A stretch of 64,000 bases of DNA from Arhodomonas aquaeolei DSM 8974 (GCF_000374645.1 NZ_KB894809.1:76783-140782), one strand, 5' to 3'; shown: positions 44,399-52,312, counted from the first letter of the stretch. Notes: a model not told the origin generated them from the letters alone. Numbers and translations: made by a program.

Positions 44399-45538
44399 CT
44401 AGTCGCGCGGCTCCGGCTCGGCGTTGAGCGCGGCGGCGAAGCCGACCTCCGGCGTGTCCGGGCCGTAGATGTCGGCGAACCAGCCCGGCGGCACCTTCTC
44501 CGGATCGAAGACGTTGCAGCCGGCGGCCATCTCCTCGTGGGAACCGGTCTCGCAGAGCTGCACCTCCGAGGAGGTCACCAGCGGCAGCGGCAGCGCGATG
44601 TCGTGGGCCAGCTCGTCACGCTTGCCCTCGAGCTTCTCCAGCGCGAGCTTCAGCGCCAGCGCCCCGGAGTACGGCGGCGAGCCGTAGGAGATGCTCGCCA
44701 GACCCACCGGGCGGTAGGTATCGCTCGCGCCCTCGACGGTGCCGGGCTCCAGCATCTGGATGCGGTGGCCGTTGGAGGACTCGCCGGCGCAGGGCCGCAG
44801 CTCGTCCTCGGGGATGCCGGCCTCGAGCTGCATCGACGTGGCGGTATAGCAGCCCACCTGCATCCACAGGCCGTCGATGTTGTCCCAGCCGTGGGTGGCC
44901 ACGATCTGCGAGAGCGCCTTGCGCGCCACCGCCTGGGACCACATGCCGTTGCTCTTGGCGATGACGTCGATGCCCTCCTCGCCGTCGAAGACCTTCATCG
45001 CCGCGTCGGTGCGGGCCTTGTCGACGGACGTGCCGGGCACGCCGGTGATCATCACCACGTTGCCCTCGCCGTCCAGCTCCTTCGCCAGCCAGTCCGCGGT
45101 CTCGCGGCCGGCCTGATGCTGGTCGATGGTGACGTTGTGGGCGCAGGGCTCGGTGATCACCGAGTCGTAGGCCATGACCACCACGCCGCGGTTGCAGGCG
45201 TTGCGGGTCACGGAGTTGAGCGCGGTGGGGGAGATCGGGTAGACGACAATGGCGTCCGCGCCGGCCTGCACCATGCCGTTGATCTGCTGGATCTGCTTCT
45301 GGGCGTTGGTGCCGGCGACCTGGACGTGGAACTCGACCTTGTCCGAGTAGTACTTGGACATGGCCGTGACCATGTTCTTGGCCTCGGTCTGCCAGTCGTT
45401 ACCGATGTAGCTCATGCTCAGATAGACCTTGTACGGCGCGTCCGCCGCGCTGGCCACGCCGGGGATGATCGCCCCCGCGGCCATTGTGACGGCGATGAGC
45501 GGCGCCGCCAGCAGTCTCGTGATGTATCCGCTTGTCAT
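44399..45538 (-). CDS. Sugar ABC transporter substrate-binding protein
   Basis: A 379-residue periplasmic protein of the Peripla_BP_4 class (RbsB/TorT-like fold). A signal peptide ends at GVASA (about residue 31). The mature protein shows the two-lobe pattern, with INGMVQAGADAIVVYPISPTAL and NVVMITGVPGTSVDKARTD, and several cysteines (NACNRG, EPCAHN, RPCAGE, QLCETG) that could form disulfides. It delivers the cluster's substrate, likely a sugar or sugar acid, to the permease. It is the first gene after lacI, behind a palindromic operator. Confidence 0.9.
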   Translation of the reverse strand: MTSGYITRLLAAPLIAVTMAAGAIIPGVASAADAPYKVYLSMSYIGNDWQTEAKNMVTAMSKYYSDKVEFHVQVAGTNAQKQIQQINGMVQAGADAIVVYPISPTALNSVTRNACNRGVVVMAYDSVITEPCAHNVTIDQHQAGRETADWLAKELDGEGNVVMITGVPGTSVDKARTDAAMKVFDGEEGIDVIAKSNGMWSQAVARKALSQIVATHGWDNIDGLWMQVGCYTATSMQLEAGIPEDELRPCAGESSNGHRIQMLEPGTVEGASDTYRPVGLASISYGSPPYSGALALKLALEKLEGKRDELAHDIALPLPLVTSSEVQLCETGSHEEMAAGCNVFDPEKVPPGWFADIYGPDTPEVGFAAALNAEPEPRD

Positions 45539-45580
45539 CTCTCCTCCTTCACCCTCTGCGGGGCACAGTTATCGTCTCGG

Positions 45581-45594
45581 GTTAAGCGCTTAAC
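45581..45594. promoter_or_regulatory. LacI-type operator before the transport operon
   Basis: GTTAAGCGCTTAAC is a perfect 14-base palindrome with the central CG step typical of LacI-family operators. It lies 43 bases before the binding-protein start and shares its TAAGCGCTTA core with the site upstream of lacI. Confidence 0.8.
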
Positions 45595-45631
45595 TTCGCG
45601 TTTTCACCTCCACACAAAAGCCGTCCTGCCG

Positions 45632-46669
45632 CTAGGCCGACGAGCGGATCGTCAGCTCGTAAGGAAGCAGGGTGGTTTCCGGGGCGTCCTGGCGGCCGGC
45701 GAGCAGATCGCTGACGATCTCGCCCACCCGGCTGCCGAGACCCGAAAGCGGGACATGCACGGTGGACAGCCACGGGGCCAGCCACTCGTTGAGGGGGTTG
45801 TCGTCGAAGCCGAACAGCGCGACGTCCTCCGGCGCGGACAGCCCCATCTCGCGGCAGCGCCGGTATACGCCGTAGGCGATGGGGTCGTTGCCGCAGAAGA
45901 TCGCGCGCGGCGGGCGGCCGTCGGCGAACAGGCCGGCCGAGCGCTGGTAGCCGGACTCCATGGTGAGGTCGCACTCGATCACCGCCGACGCCGGCAGGCT
46001 CACGCCGCTCTCGCGCAGGCCGTCGATGAAGCCCTCCAGCCGCTCGCGGCTGGCGGAGGACAGCATCGGGCCGTGGAGTGCGGCGCAGTCGCCGTACTCG
46101 CGGCTGACGAAGTAGCGGGCGACGTCCCGGCCGGCGGCGTAGTTGTCGATGCCGATGAACGGCCAGTGGCTCTCCACCGGGCATTTCCGGTTGACGAACA
46201 CCACCGGCGGGCCGTCGGCGAGGAGCTTGCGCAGCCCCGGGGTATCCACCGCGCCGAGCAGCACGATGGCGGAGACCAGGTGTGAGCGCATCTCCTCGAT
46301 GTAGGCGTCCTGCGAGACCGGGTCCTCGCGGGTGTTGCACAGGGTCATGGCGTTGCCGGTGGCGCTGATCGCGCGCTGCACTGCATCGGCGATGCCGGCG
46401 TAGAAGGCGTTGCGGTTGTCCGGGGTGAGCAGCGCGATGAGCGCCGAGCGCATCGTGCTGAGCGAACGCCCGGCCTGTACCGGCCGGTAGCCCAGCCGGT
46501 CCACCGCCTCGCGCACCCGGGCCTGGGTGTCCTCGGAAGCCTTGTTGGGCACGCCGTTGAGGATGCGCGAGACCGTGGCCGTGGACACCCCCGCCGCCTC
46601 GGCGACGTCGCCCAGCGTCGGGGTGGTGCGGGCACTGTTGCGGCGGCGTGTCTCGCGCTCCTGCGACAT
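45632..46669 (-). CDS. LacI-family transcriptional regulator
   Basis: A 345-residue LacI/GalR regulator. The HTH TPTLGDVAEAAGVSTATVSRILNG (about residues 17-40) is followed by the hinge and a two-lobe effector-binding domain ending in PYELTIRSSA. The start at 46669 has GGAG upstream and places the HTH at the N-terminus; the longer frame upstream is not supported. Two palindromes with the same core, one before lacI and one before the binding-protein gene, suggest autoregulation and control of the whole catabolic unit. The inducer is probably the imported compound or an intermediate. Confidence 0.92.
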   Translation of the reverse strand: MSQERETRRRNSARTTPTLGDVAEAAGVSTATVSRILNGVPNKASEDTQARVREAVDRLGYRPVQAGRSLSTMRSALIALLTPDNRNAFYAGIADAVQRAISATGNAMTLCNTREDPVSQDAYIEEMRSHLVSAIVLLGAVDTPGLRKLLADGPPVVFVNRKCPVESHWPFIGIDNYAAGRDVARYFVSREYGDCAALHGPMLSSASRERLEGFIDGLRESGVSLPASAVIECDLTMESGYQRSAGLFADGRPPRAIFCGNDPIAYGVYRRCREMGLSAPEDVALFGFDDNPLNEWLAPWLSTVHVPLSGLGSRVGEIVSDLLAGRQDAPETTLLPYELTIRSSA

Positions 46670-47046
46670 CCTGGCTCTCCCTGTCATGACCGGCCGGGGA
46701 CCCGCCGCGCGCGGAGCGCGGCGGCCGGGTGGACGATACGGGAGGCGGCACCACCGGCGCCAGCGCACACGGGCGTCGCCCCGCCGGGGGCGGCGCTCGC
46801 GCCGTGCTGATCGATGGCCGCGCGGGACAGTCCGCGGACCGGTGCCGGATGGTCGATACTCACCTCTCCTCCCTTCTCTCAATGCGCTTGTCGTTGTGCA
46901 AGGGTAAGCGCTTACCCTCTATTGCTATCGGACCCGCACAGGGATGTCAACGACGGGATGTGACGCGGCGCAGCAGGTGGGTGGCGATCGCCGCCCCCCG
47001 CTGACGCACGCGGAGCGCACGGTTGCGCCCCGCGTGCCTTGCCGCC
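46670..47046. other. lacI promoter region
   Basis: No gene is seen in these 377 bases. The region holds the palindrome at 46901-46918 and, presumably, the lacI promoter. The left part is GC-rich without recognizable structure. Confidence 0.6.
46901..46918. promoter_or_regulatory. LacI-type operator before lacI
   Basis: AGGGTAAGCGCTTACCCT is a perfect 18-base palindrome with a central CG. It shares the core TAAGCGCTTA with the site at 45581-45594. It lies about 230 bases before the lacI start, so the lacI leader would be long. Confidence 0.8.
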
Positions 47047-47922
47047 CTACCGTCGTGCGGTCAGGATCCGGAAGCCGCCGCCGGCGGTCTGCAGGCCGTC
47101 CCGCCGGCGATGGAAGTAGCGCGCGTTCAGCGCCGCGGGATCCACTTCAGCCACGTCGGTGAAGCCGAGATCCGAGAGGTAACGCACCAGCGCCGCGGGC
47201 TGGAAGTCGGAGAGCCACGGCTCACCCATCGCGGCAAAGCTTTCCGCCGCATGGCCGGCCATCAGCCGCTCCATGGGCGTCAGCAGCCCCGCCTCCACGC
47301 GGTGGTCGAACACGATACGGCTGCCCGGGGCGCAGGCCGCCAGTGCGGCGAGCAGGTCCAGCACCGCCGGCCGGGGCAGGTACGGGGTGACGCCCATGCA
47401 GACGACACAGGCGGGCGCCGCCGCATCGAACCCGTCCGCCGCCAGGGCGGCGACGGGGTCGTCGCGGCACAGGTCCGCGGAGACGAACACCGCCGATGCG
47501 GGCACGGCCACCCCCGCTCCGGCCAGCCGTGCCCGCTTGAGGGCCGCGGCCCCGGGCACGTCCACCTCGAAGCAGCGCAGGCCGGCATCCGCGTAGGGGT
47601 TGCGGCATGCGAGCGTATCCAGCCCGGCACCGAGGACGACGCACTGCCGCACCCCCTCGTTCACCGCGTCGTGCAGGGCGTCCTCCGCCAGGCGGGTCCG
47701 CGCCACCACCGCCGCGCGCATGGTGCGCGCCGGCAGGTCATTGAAGGGGAACGGGTCGTCGCGGACCGTCTGCGCCGTCTCCGCCCCGAGGACCGGGAGG
47801 GCGAGCCGGTCCTCAAGCACCAGCGGCTCGTCCAGGAGCTGGTGGACGGCCCGCGCGATGGCAACCCGGCGGGCGGACGGGCTCTCCTGACCCGCAACAG
47901 GGGCGTTAACCGGTGACGTCAT
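47047..47922 (-). CDS. TIGR00027/PPM1-type SAM methyltransferase
   Basis: A 291-residue S-adenosylmethionine-dependent methyltransferase of the leucine carboxyl methyltransferase-like (TIGR00027) family. The SAM site motif is VVLGAGLDTLACRNPY, followed by CFEVDVPGAAALKRARL and a VCMGVTPYLPRPAVLDLL motif. Family members methylate carboxyl groups or small molecules, often in secondary metabolism; the substrate here is unknown. The start at 47922 has GGAGG upstream. It lies 58 bases after the MerR gene on the same strand and may be regulated by it. Confidence 0.85.
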   Translation of the reverse strand: MTSPVNAPVAGQESPSARRVAIARAVHQLLDEPLVLEDRLALPVLGAETAQTVRDDPFPFNDLPARTMRAAVVARTRLAEDALHDAVNEGVRQCVVLGAGLDTLACRNPYADAGLRCFEVDVPGAAALKRARLAGAGVAVPASAVFVSADLCRDDPVAALAADGFDAAAPACVVCMGVTPYLPRPAVLDLLAALAACAPGSRIVFDHRVEAGLLTPMERLMAGHAAESFAAMGEPWLSDFQPAALVRYLSDLGFTDVAEVDPAALNARYFHRRRDGLQTAGGGFRILTARR

Positions 47923-47980
47923 GACGGCAGCCTCCGTGTGAAAGGAGGCACCACCGTAAGGCCTCACGTGCGCGTGAGGG

Positions 47981-49003
47981 TCAAGCCCCGTCCGCCGCCT
48001 CGCGGACCCCGGCGAGGAAGGTGCGTACGTCCGCGTCGATGAAATGCCCCCTGGCGAGCACGGGTTCGCTGCGGTAGGCCTGCTCCAGGCGTCGCCGCCG
48101 GTCCGGATCGTGACCGGCCGTGCGGTCCGCGAGCGCGTCGAAGTCGGCGAGCAAAGCGCGCGCGGCGGACGCGTGACGCGGCGTGCCCGCCTCGATCATC
48201 GCCCGCGCGCGCTCGGCGAGCGCCCGCCACTCCGGGGCGAGGCGCTTGTCCATCGCACGGAGATCGGCCTCGTCGAGGTGCCGGCGCAGGGCCGCCAGCC
48301 GCAGCTGCAGCGCAGGCCTGACCGCGGCAATGGCCACCGGGTCCAGGCCGTGCCGTCCGCAGGCCTCGGGAACGGTCTCGACCAACCCGCCCCAGCGCCG
48401 CGCGAGCGCCACGTCGCCCTCCATCCACTGCATGCTGAGCGCCATCCATCGCTGGGCCAGCCCCTGCATTTCCGGCGCGTCCGGCGCCAGGCCGCGGCGA
48501 CGGGCGTCGTGCACGTCAGCGACCAGGGCGGCCCAGTCGCCCCGGGTCGTCGCCCAGTTGGTGAGAATGGTGCGGAGCTCGGCGGCGGTGAAGTGCTCGC
48601 GGTAGCGGCGCAGCAGCGCGAGGGTGGCGAGCCAGTCTTCGCCCTCGGGCGGCTCACCGGCGGCCATCGCGGCATCCAGTACGGCGAGGCGGTCGCGCAG
48701 CGCCCGCGCCTCCTCGATCCGGCGGTCCAGCGAGCGGATCTGCTCGGCGACGATGCCGGCGAGGGAGACACCGTCCGCCGCCAGCGTGGCGCGGATATCG
48801 GCAAGGGAGAGCCCGAGCTGGCGCAGCGCCAGGATGCCGTGGAGACGGGCCACGTCCACCGGGGCGTAGAGACGGTACCCGGCGCCGGAGCGCGCCGACG
48901 GCCGCAGCAGGCCGATGGCGTCGTAGTGGTGGAGCGTGCGCACGGTAAGCCCGGTGCGCCGTGCCAGCTCGCCGACCTTCACGTACTGCCGTGCCCCTGC
49001 CAC
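47981..49003 (-). CDS. MerR-family regulator with TipAS-like C-terminus
   Basis: A 340-residue regulator. The N-terminal MerR winged helix reads VKVGELARRTGLTVRTLHHYDAIGLLRPSARSGAGYRLY, followed by a coiled coil. The long C-terminal part contains a TipAS-like region (AQRWMALSMQWMEGDVALARRW), which in other proteins binds peptide antibiotics, and then further helices. It begins with GTG, five bases after the stop of the upstream ATPase gene. The gene order ATPase-MerR-methyltransferase on one strand suggests an operon, perhaps for a response to a toxic small molecule. Confidence 0.85.
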   Translation of the reverse strand: MAGARQYVKVGELARRTGLTVRTLHHYDAIGLLRPSARSGAGYRLYAPVDVARLHGILALRQLGLSLADIRATLAADGVSLAGIVAEQIRSLDRRIEEARALRDRLAVLDAAMAAGEPPEGEDWLATLALLRRYREHFTAAELRTILTNWATTRGDWAALVADVHDARRRGLAPDAPEMQGLAQRWMALSMQWMEGDVALARRWGGLVETVPEACGRHGLDPVAIAAVRPALQLRLAALRRHLDEADLRAMDKRLAPEWRALAERARAMIEAGTPRHASAARALLADFDALADRTAGHDPDRRRRLEQAYRSEPVLARGHFIDADVRTFLAGVREAADGA

Positions 49004-49008
49004 GGCGA

Positions 49009-49527
49009 TCAGCCCCCGGACTGCGCGTCGATGAGGGCGACCAGCTCCGAGAACGACGCCTCTACCGTCCGGCCGGCGGTGTCGAGCCGCAGGGGCGGCT
49101 CCTGCCAGGGGTGGTAGTCACGCCGGCACACATCGTCCCAGCCCGGCGCCGGCAGGCTGCCGGCGTCCGCATGGCGGCGCTCCACCCGGCGGCGGTGCTC
49201 GCCGGGGTCGCTGCAGCGGATCTCGATGTTCACATGGCAGACGCCGGCGCCGGTGGCGACCGACCCCCAGTCGCGGCGCGTGAGCGGCCAGGGGTTCACA
49301 CAGTCGGCAATCACGTCCAGCCCGGCGCGGAGATTGTCCGCCGCGATGCGCTGCGCCAGCGCGTAGCCCTCGCTCGTGACCTCGCAGCCGCAGACCTCCC
49401 GCAACGCCTGCTCGATGGTGTCGATGCGCAGGTGGACGGCCCGGCGGTGCGACGCCAGCCGCCGGGCGAGGGTCGTCTTGCCGGTGCCCGGCAGGCCGGA
49501 GAGGATGAACAGCGTCGCGGGGCGCAC
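49009..49527 (-). CDS. AAA/zeta-toxin-like P-loop kinase
   Basis: A 172-residue P-loop protein. Walker A is SGLPGTGKTTLARRL near the N-terminus, followed by LRIDTIEQAL, DVIADCVNPW and a basic lid segment (RRRVERRHAD). This is the pattern of small-molecule kinases related to gluconate kinase, chloramphenicol phosphotransferase and Zeta-type enzymes. The start is GTG at 49527 with GGGAGA upstream; the longer frame is not supported. It is divergent from the SDR gene and probably the first gene of the MerR unit. The phosphorylated substrate is unknown. Confidence 0.82.
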   Translation of the reverse strand: MRPATLFILSGLPGTGKTTLARRLASHRRAVHLRIDTIEQALREVCGCEVTSEGYALAQRIAADNLRAGLDVIADCVNPWPLTRRDWGSVATGAGVCHVNIEIRCSDPGEHRRRVERRHADAGSLPAPGWDDVCRRDYHPWQEPPLRLDTAGRTVEASFSELVALIDAQSGG

Positions 49528-49687
49528 GATCGTCTCCCTGAACGGTGCGGGGATGCCGGATACAGCCCCGCAGTTAACCACGCCGACGGGCGGGGGTCCA
49601 CGCGGCGCGCCCCGGGGGCTTGGCCGGCCGTGACCCGGAACGGTTAGACTGCCGCCAGTCACGATCCGCCACCACCCGGAGCCCGCC

Positions 49688-50536
49688 ATCAGCGACCAGC
49701 GACCCGTCATTCTGATCACCGGCTGCTCCAGCGGCATCGGCGCGCACTGCGCCCATGCGCTGCACCGGCGCGGCTGGCGCGTGTTCGCCTCCGCCCGCCG
49801 GGCGGCGGACGTGGAACGACTGCAAGGCGACGGCCTGGAGACGCTGGTACTGGACGTCGCGGACGAGGACGGCGTCGCCGCGGCCGTGGCCACCCTGCTC
49901 GAACACACCGGAGGGCGGCTGGACGCGGTGTTCTGCAACGCCGGCTACGGCCAGCCCGGCGCGGTCGAGGACCTGCCCCGCGAGGCGCTGCGCGCGCAGT
50001 TCGAGACCAACGTCCTCGGCGCCCAGGCCGTTGCCCGCCACGCGCTGCCGGTCTTCCGCCGGCAGGGTCACGGGCGAGTGGTGATGCACAGCTCCCTGCT
50101 CGGCTTCGTCGCCATGCCCTACCGCGGCGCCTACAACGCGAGCAAGTTCGCCCTGGAGGGACTGACCGACACCCTGCGCCAGGAGCTCCACGGCAGCGGG
50201 ATCCACGTCAGCCTGATCCAGACCGGGCCCGTCACCAGCCGCTTCCGCGCCAACGCGGAGGCGATGTTCCGGCGCTGGATCGACGCGGAGACGAGCGCCC
50301 ACCGCGAGGCCTACGCGGCCTACGCCCGCCGCCTCGCAGGCAGCGGCCGCACGCCCTTCTCCCGCGATCCGGAGGCCGTGCTCCGCCGTCTCGCCCACGC
50401 GCTGGAGTCACCGCGGCCGAAGGCGCGCTATCACGTCACCGTACCCAGCCACGTCTTCAAGGCACTGAGCCGGCTGCTCCCGACACGGCTCCTCGACCGG
50501 GTTCTGATGCGGGTGACCGCGGACGAGCGGCGCTAA
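49688..50536 (+). CDS. SDR-family oxidoreductase with apparent ATC start
   Basis: A 282-residue classical SDR. The nucleotide motif TGCSSGIG, NAGYGQPGAV, the SSLLG serine region and the catalytic YNASK are all present. The first ATG in frame (49781) would cut away the nucleotide-binding motif. Upstream of the motif there is no ATG, GTG or TTG in frame before a stop at 49631. GGAG at 49678-49681 sits six bases before an ATC at 49688, so that codon is the best start candidate: either a rare non-standard start or a G-to-C change in an ATG. Residue similarity suggests a short-chain dehydrogenase acting on lipids or retinol-like compounds. It converges on the GNAT gene with a 4-base overlap of stops. 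Confidence 0.8.
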   Translation: MSDQRPVILITGCSSGIGAHCAHALHRRGWRVFASARRAADVERLQGDGLETLVLDVADEDGVAAAVATLLEHTGGRLDAVFCNAGYGQPGAVEDLPREALRAQFETNVLGAQAVARHALPVFRRQGHGRVVMHSSLLGFVAMPYRGAYNASKFALEGLTDTLRQELHGSGIHVSLIQTGPVTSRFRANAEAMFRRWIDAETSAHREAYAAYARRLAGSGRTPFSRDPEAVLRRLAHALESPRPKARYHVTVPSHVFKALSRLLPTRLLDRVLMRVTADERR

Positions 50537-51141
50537 CCGCCGCCGCCCGCCCCGTAGCGGCGCAGCCTCGCCTCCAGTGACGCCCGCACCGCGGGCCACT
50601 CGGGCTCGATGATGCTGTAACACGCGGAGTCCCGGTGGCGCCCGTCCGGCATGACCATGTGGCGGCGCAGAATGCCCTCCTGCCTCGCCCCCAGCCGGGC
50701 GATGGCGGCGCGGGAACGCTCGTTGAGCACGTCCGTCAGGAACTCCACGCGGGCGCACCCCAGCACCTCGAACGCGTGCCGGAGCAACAGCAGCTTGGCT
50801 TCGGTATTCACCGCCGTGCGCTGCACGCCGGCCGCCAGCCAGGTGGATCCGATCTCCAGGCGCCGGTGCGCAGGCTCGATGGCACGATAGCGGGTCGTCC
50901 CCACGACCCGGCCGGTCGCGCGCCGGATCACGGCGAAGGGAAGATACCGCCCCTGTGCCTGTCCGGCGAGGGCGTCGTCGATGTAGGCGGCCATGGCCTC
51001 CGGCGACGACGGCACCACCGTCACCGGCGAACGCCACAGCTCGCCGTCCGCAGCGGCCGCGAACAGCACGTCGCGGTGCGCGGCGGCGAGGGGCTCCAGA
51101 CGCACCTCGCGCCCCTCCAGGGTAACGGGGGAGACGTTCAT
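50533..51141 (-). CDS. GNAT acetyltransferase (RimJ-like)
   Basis: A 202-residue GNAT acetyltransferase of the Acetyltransf_3/RimJ-like group: VTLEGREVRLEPL at the N-terminus, VVGTTRYRAIEPAHRRLEIGSTWL for the core strands, and TEAKLLLLRHAFEVLGCARVEFLTDVLNERSRAAIARLGARQEG. Such enzymes acetylate N-termini or small amines. GGAAGG lies before the ATG at 51141, which is preferred over an ATG 12 bases upstream. No regulator is adjacent. Confidence 0.88.
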   Translation of the reverse strand: MNVSPVTLEGREVRLEPLAAAHRDVLFAAAADGELWRSPVTVVPSSPEAMAAYIDDALAGQAQGRYLPFAVIRRATGRVVGTTRYRAIEPAHRRLEIGSTWLAAGVQRTAVNTEAKLLLLRHAFEVLGCARVEFLTDVLNERSRAAIARLGARQEGILRRHMVMPDGRHRDSACYSIIEPEWPAVRASLEARLRRYGAGGGG

Positions 51142-51241
51142 CGAACCTTCCATGTGCGGTGTGAGACCGGCCCATCATACGGGCGCCGGAGACAGGCCGT
51201 CCGGGAATGCCCCGGGTCGGGTATGCAGGCCGTACCCCCGT

Positions 51242-51258
51242 TCTCCCCCTGCGGGAGA
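51242..51258. repeat. CT/AG hairpin
   Basis: TCTCCC (51242-51247) pairs with GGGAGA (51253-51258). It resembles the larger hairpin at 34843-34867, and a further inverted GGGAG/CTCCC pair lies at 51458-51469. Confidence 0.5.
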
Positions 51259-51325
51259 GGGGTTCTCCCGCGGCCGGCGGGTCTTGTGGCACCGCCATGC
51301 CCGTGAAGGGGACCGGTGCTGTATG

Positions 51326-51346
51326 TTGGCTGCTCCTGGCAGCCAA
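51326..51346 (+). repeat. REP-like hairpin 1 of 3
   Basis: TTGGCTGC (51326-51333) pairs with GCAGCCAA (51339-51346), loop TCCTG. The stem core GGCTGC/GCAGCC is the same as in the hairpins near 34.5 kb. Confidence 0.75.
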
Positions 51347-51371
51347 CGTCACGTCCTGCGGTGCCGGCAAC

Positions 51372-51394
51372 GTCGGCTGCCCTGAGCAGCCGAC
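51372..51394 (-). repeat. REP-like hairpin 2 of 3
   Basis: GTCGGCTGC (51372-51380) pairs with GCAGCCGAC (51386-51394), loop CCTGA. The unpaired bases place it in the opposite orientation to hairpin 1, giving a head-to-head doublet. Confidence 0.75.
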
Positions 51395-51430
51395 CTGCGG
51401 GAGGACGGAACCGCCGTGGCCCGGGCGGAT

Positions 51431-51449
51431 CGGTTGCTCCCGGCAACCG
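51431..51449 (+). repeat. REP-like hairpin 3 of 3
   Basis: CGGTTGC (51431-51437) pairs with GCAACCG (51443-51449), loop TCCCG. It is a more divergent copy of the same hairpin, with compensating changes on both sides of the stem. Confidence 0.6.
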
Positions 51450-51569
51450 GCGGCCGCGGGAGGTCTCCCGTGTGTCCAGGCGGCGTCGTATGCCGGACAC
51501 CTGCCGGCGGGAAACGCACGCCGTCGCACCCGATTCATGCAAAAGGGCAATCCCGGTCCACTTTCGCCA

Positions 51570-52010
51570 TTAAACGGCCTCATCCGGGCGCCAGACGGCC
51601 ACCGTACCGAGCGCAACGCGCCGGAATCGCTCCAGCGCCGGCCTGGCCGGCGAGAAGAACAGGTGCGACCCGCACCGGCAGTCGCTGCAGCCGAAGCCGT
51701 TGACCGGCTCCATCCCCGCAAGCCCCGCCAGCGCCTCGGCCCACTCGTGTTCCAGCCGGGTGTCGGAATGCGCATACCACACCGACACCAGCGCCGCGTG
51801 ATCGCGCAGGTAGTCCACGTGCCAGTGCATCGCCTTGCCGCGGCGGGCATGCCGCGTCACGCGGGCACGCACACCGCCCGGCCCGAAGGCACTGCCCACG
51901 TAGGCGTAGTAACCGGGCCGGGCATCGAGGGCGCCCCAGCGGCCGATACGCAGCCGCGCCGCGGTATCGCACCGCAGAATCAGGACATACGTGCCGGTAT
52001 CCGCAGTCAT
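51570..52010 (-). CDS. GIY-YIG (DUF123-like) protein
   Basis: A 146-residue protein of the DUF123/GIY-YIG group. The GIY-YIG motif appears as PGYYAYVGSAFGPGG, with RVTRHARRGKAMHWHVDYL after it and a C-terminal GFGCSDCRCGSHLFF that could hold a metal. Proteins of this group are small nuclease-like proteins of unknown biological role. The ATG at 52010 is chosen because it begins the conserved TYVLILRC strand. It is the last of three genes on this strand, 29 bases after the monooxygenase-like gene. Confidence 0.85.
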   Translation of the reverse strand: MTADTGTYVLILRCDTAARLRIGRWGALDARPGYYAYVGSAFGPGGVRARVTRHARRGKAMHWHVDYLRDHAALVSVWYAHSDTRLEHEWAEALAGLAGMEPVNGFGCSDCRCGSHLFFSPARPALERFRRVALGTVAVWRPDEAV

Positions 52011-52039
52011 GGCCGGTTCCGCCGGGCCGGTGGTGCCAC

Positions 52040-52312
52040 TCACCGGCGTGGTACGTGCCTGCCGGCGAGCGTCGGCATGACGATGGCGAACGTCTCGGGC
52101 GGCACCCTCTCCAGGGAGGCCCGGTGCGCCTCGACGGAGGCCCTCTCTTCCTGGATCCCGAACTCGCGGGCGAAGTCCGTGTTGCGCATGAGCCGGGACG
52201 ACAGGCAGCCCCCGGAGGCCTCTACCAGCGGCACGATGGCGCGCAGTGCCTCGTGGAGGTCGGCGGCCATGCCCTCTTCCGAGGTGAAACGGTTGATCCG
52301 CGTGACACTCAT
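52040..52312 (-). CDS. Antibiotic biosynthesis monooxygenase-like protein
   Basis: A 90-residue ABM-fold protein (ferredoxin-like alpha-beta barrel, dimeric). The sequence begins VTRINRFTSEEGMAADLHEALR, and the FGIQEERASVEAHRASLERV segment is typical of the family. Members include quinol monooxygenases and heme-degrading enzymes, but many small ones are uncharacterized. It lies between a methyltransferase gene and the GIY-YIG gene on the same strand. Confidence 0.8.
   Translation of the reverse strand: MSVTRINRFTSEEGMAADLHEALRAIVPLVEASGGCLSSRLMRNTDFAREFGIQEERASVEAHRASLERVPPETFAIVMPTLAGRHVPRR

Larger units (their letters stand above)
51142..51569. other. Gap with a cluster of REP-like hairpins
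   Basis: No gene is supported in these 428 bases. The region is packed with short inverted repeats: a CT/AG hairpin at 51242-51258 and three REP-like hairpins at 51326-51346, 51372-51394 and 51431-51449. The right end probably includes the 3' end of the transcript from the GIY-YIG gene. Confidence 0.7.

Noticed and set aside
49781..50536. Start of the SDR gene at the first in-frame ATG
   Set aside because: It would remove the TGxxxGIG nucleotide-binding motif and has no ribosome binding site at the right distance.
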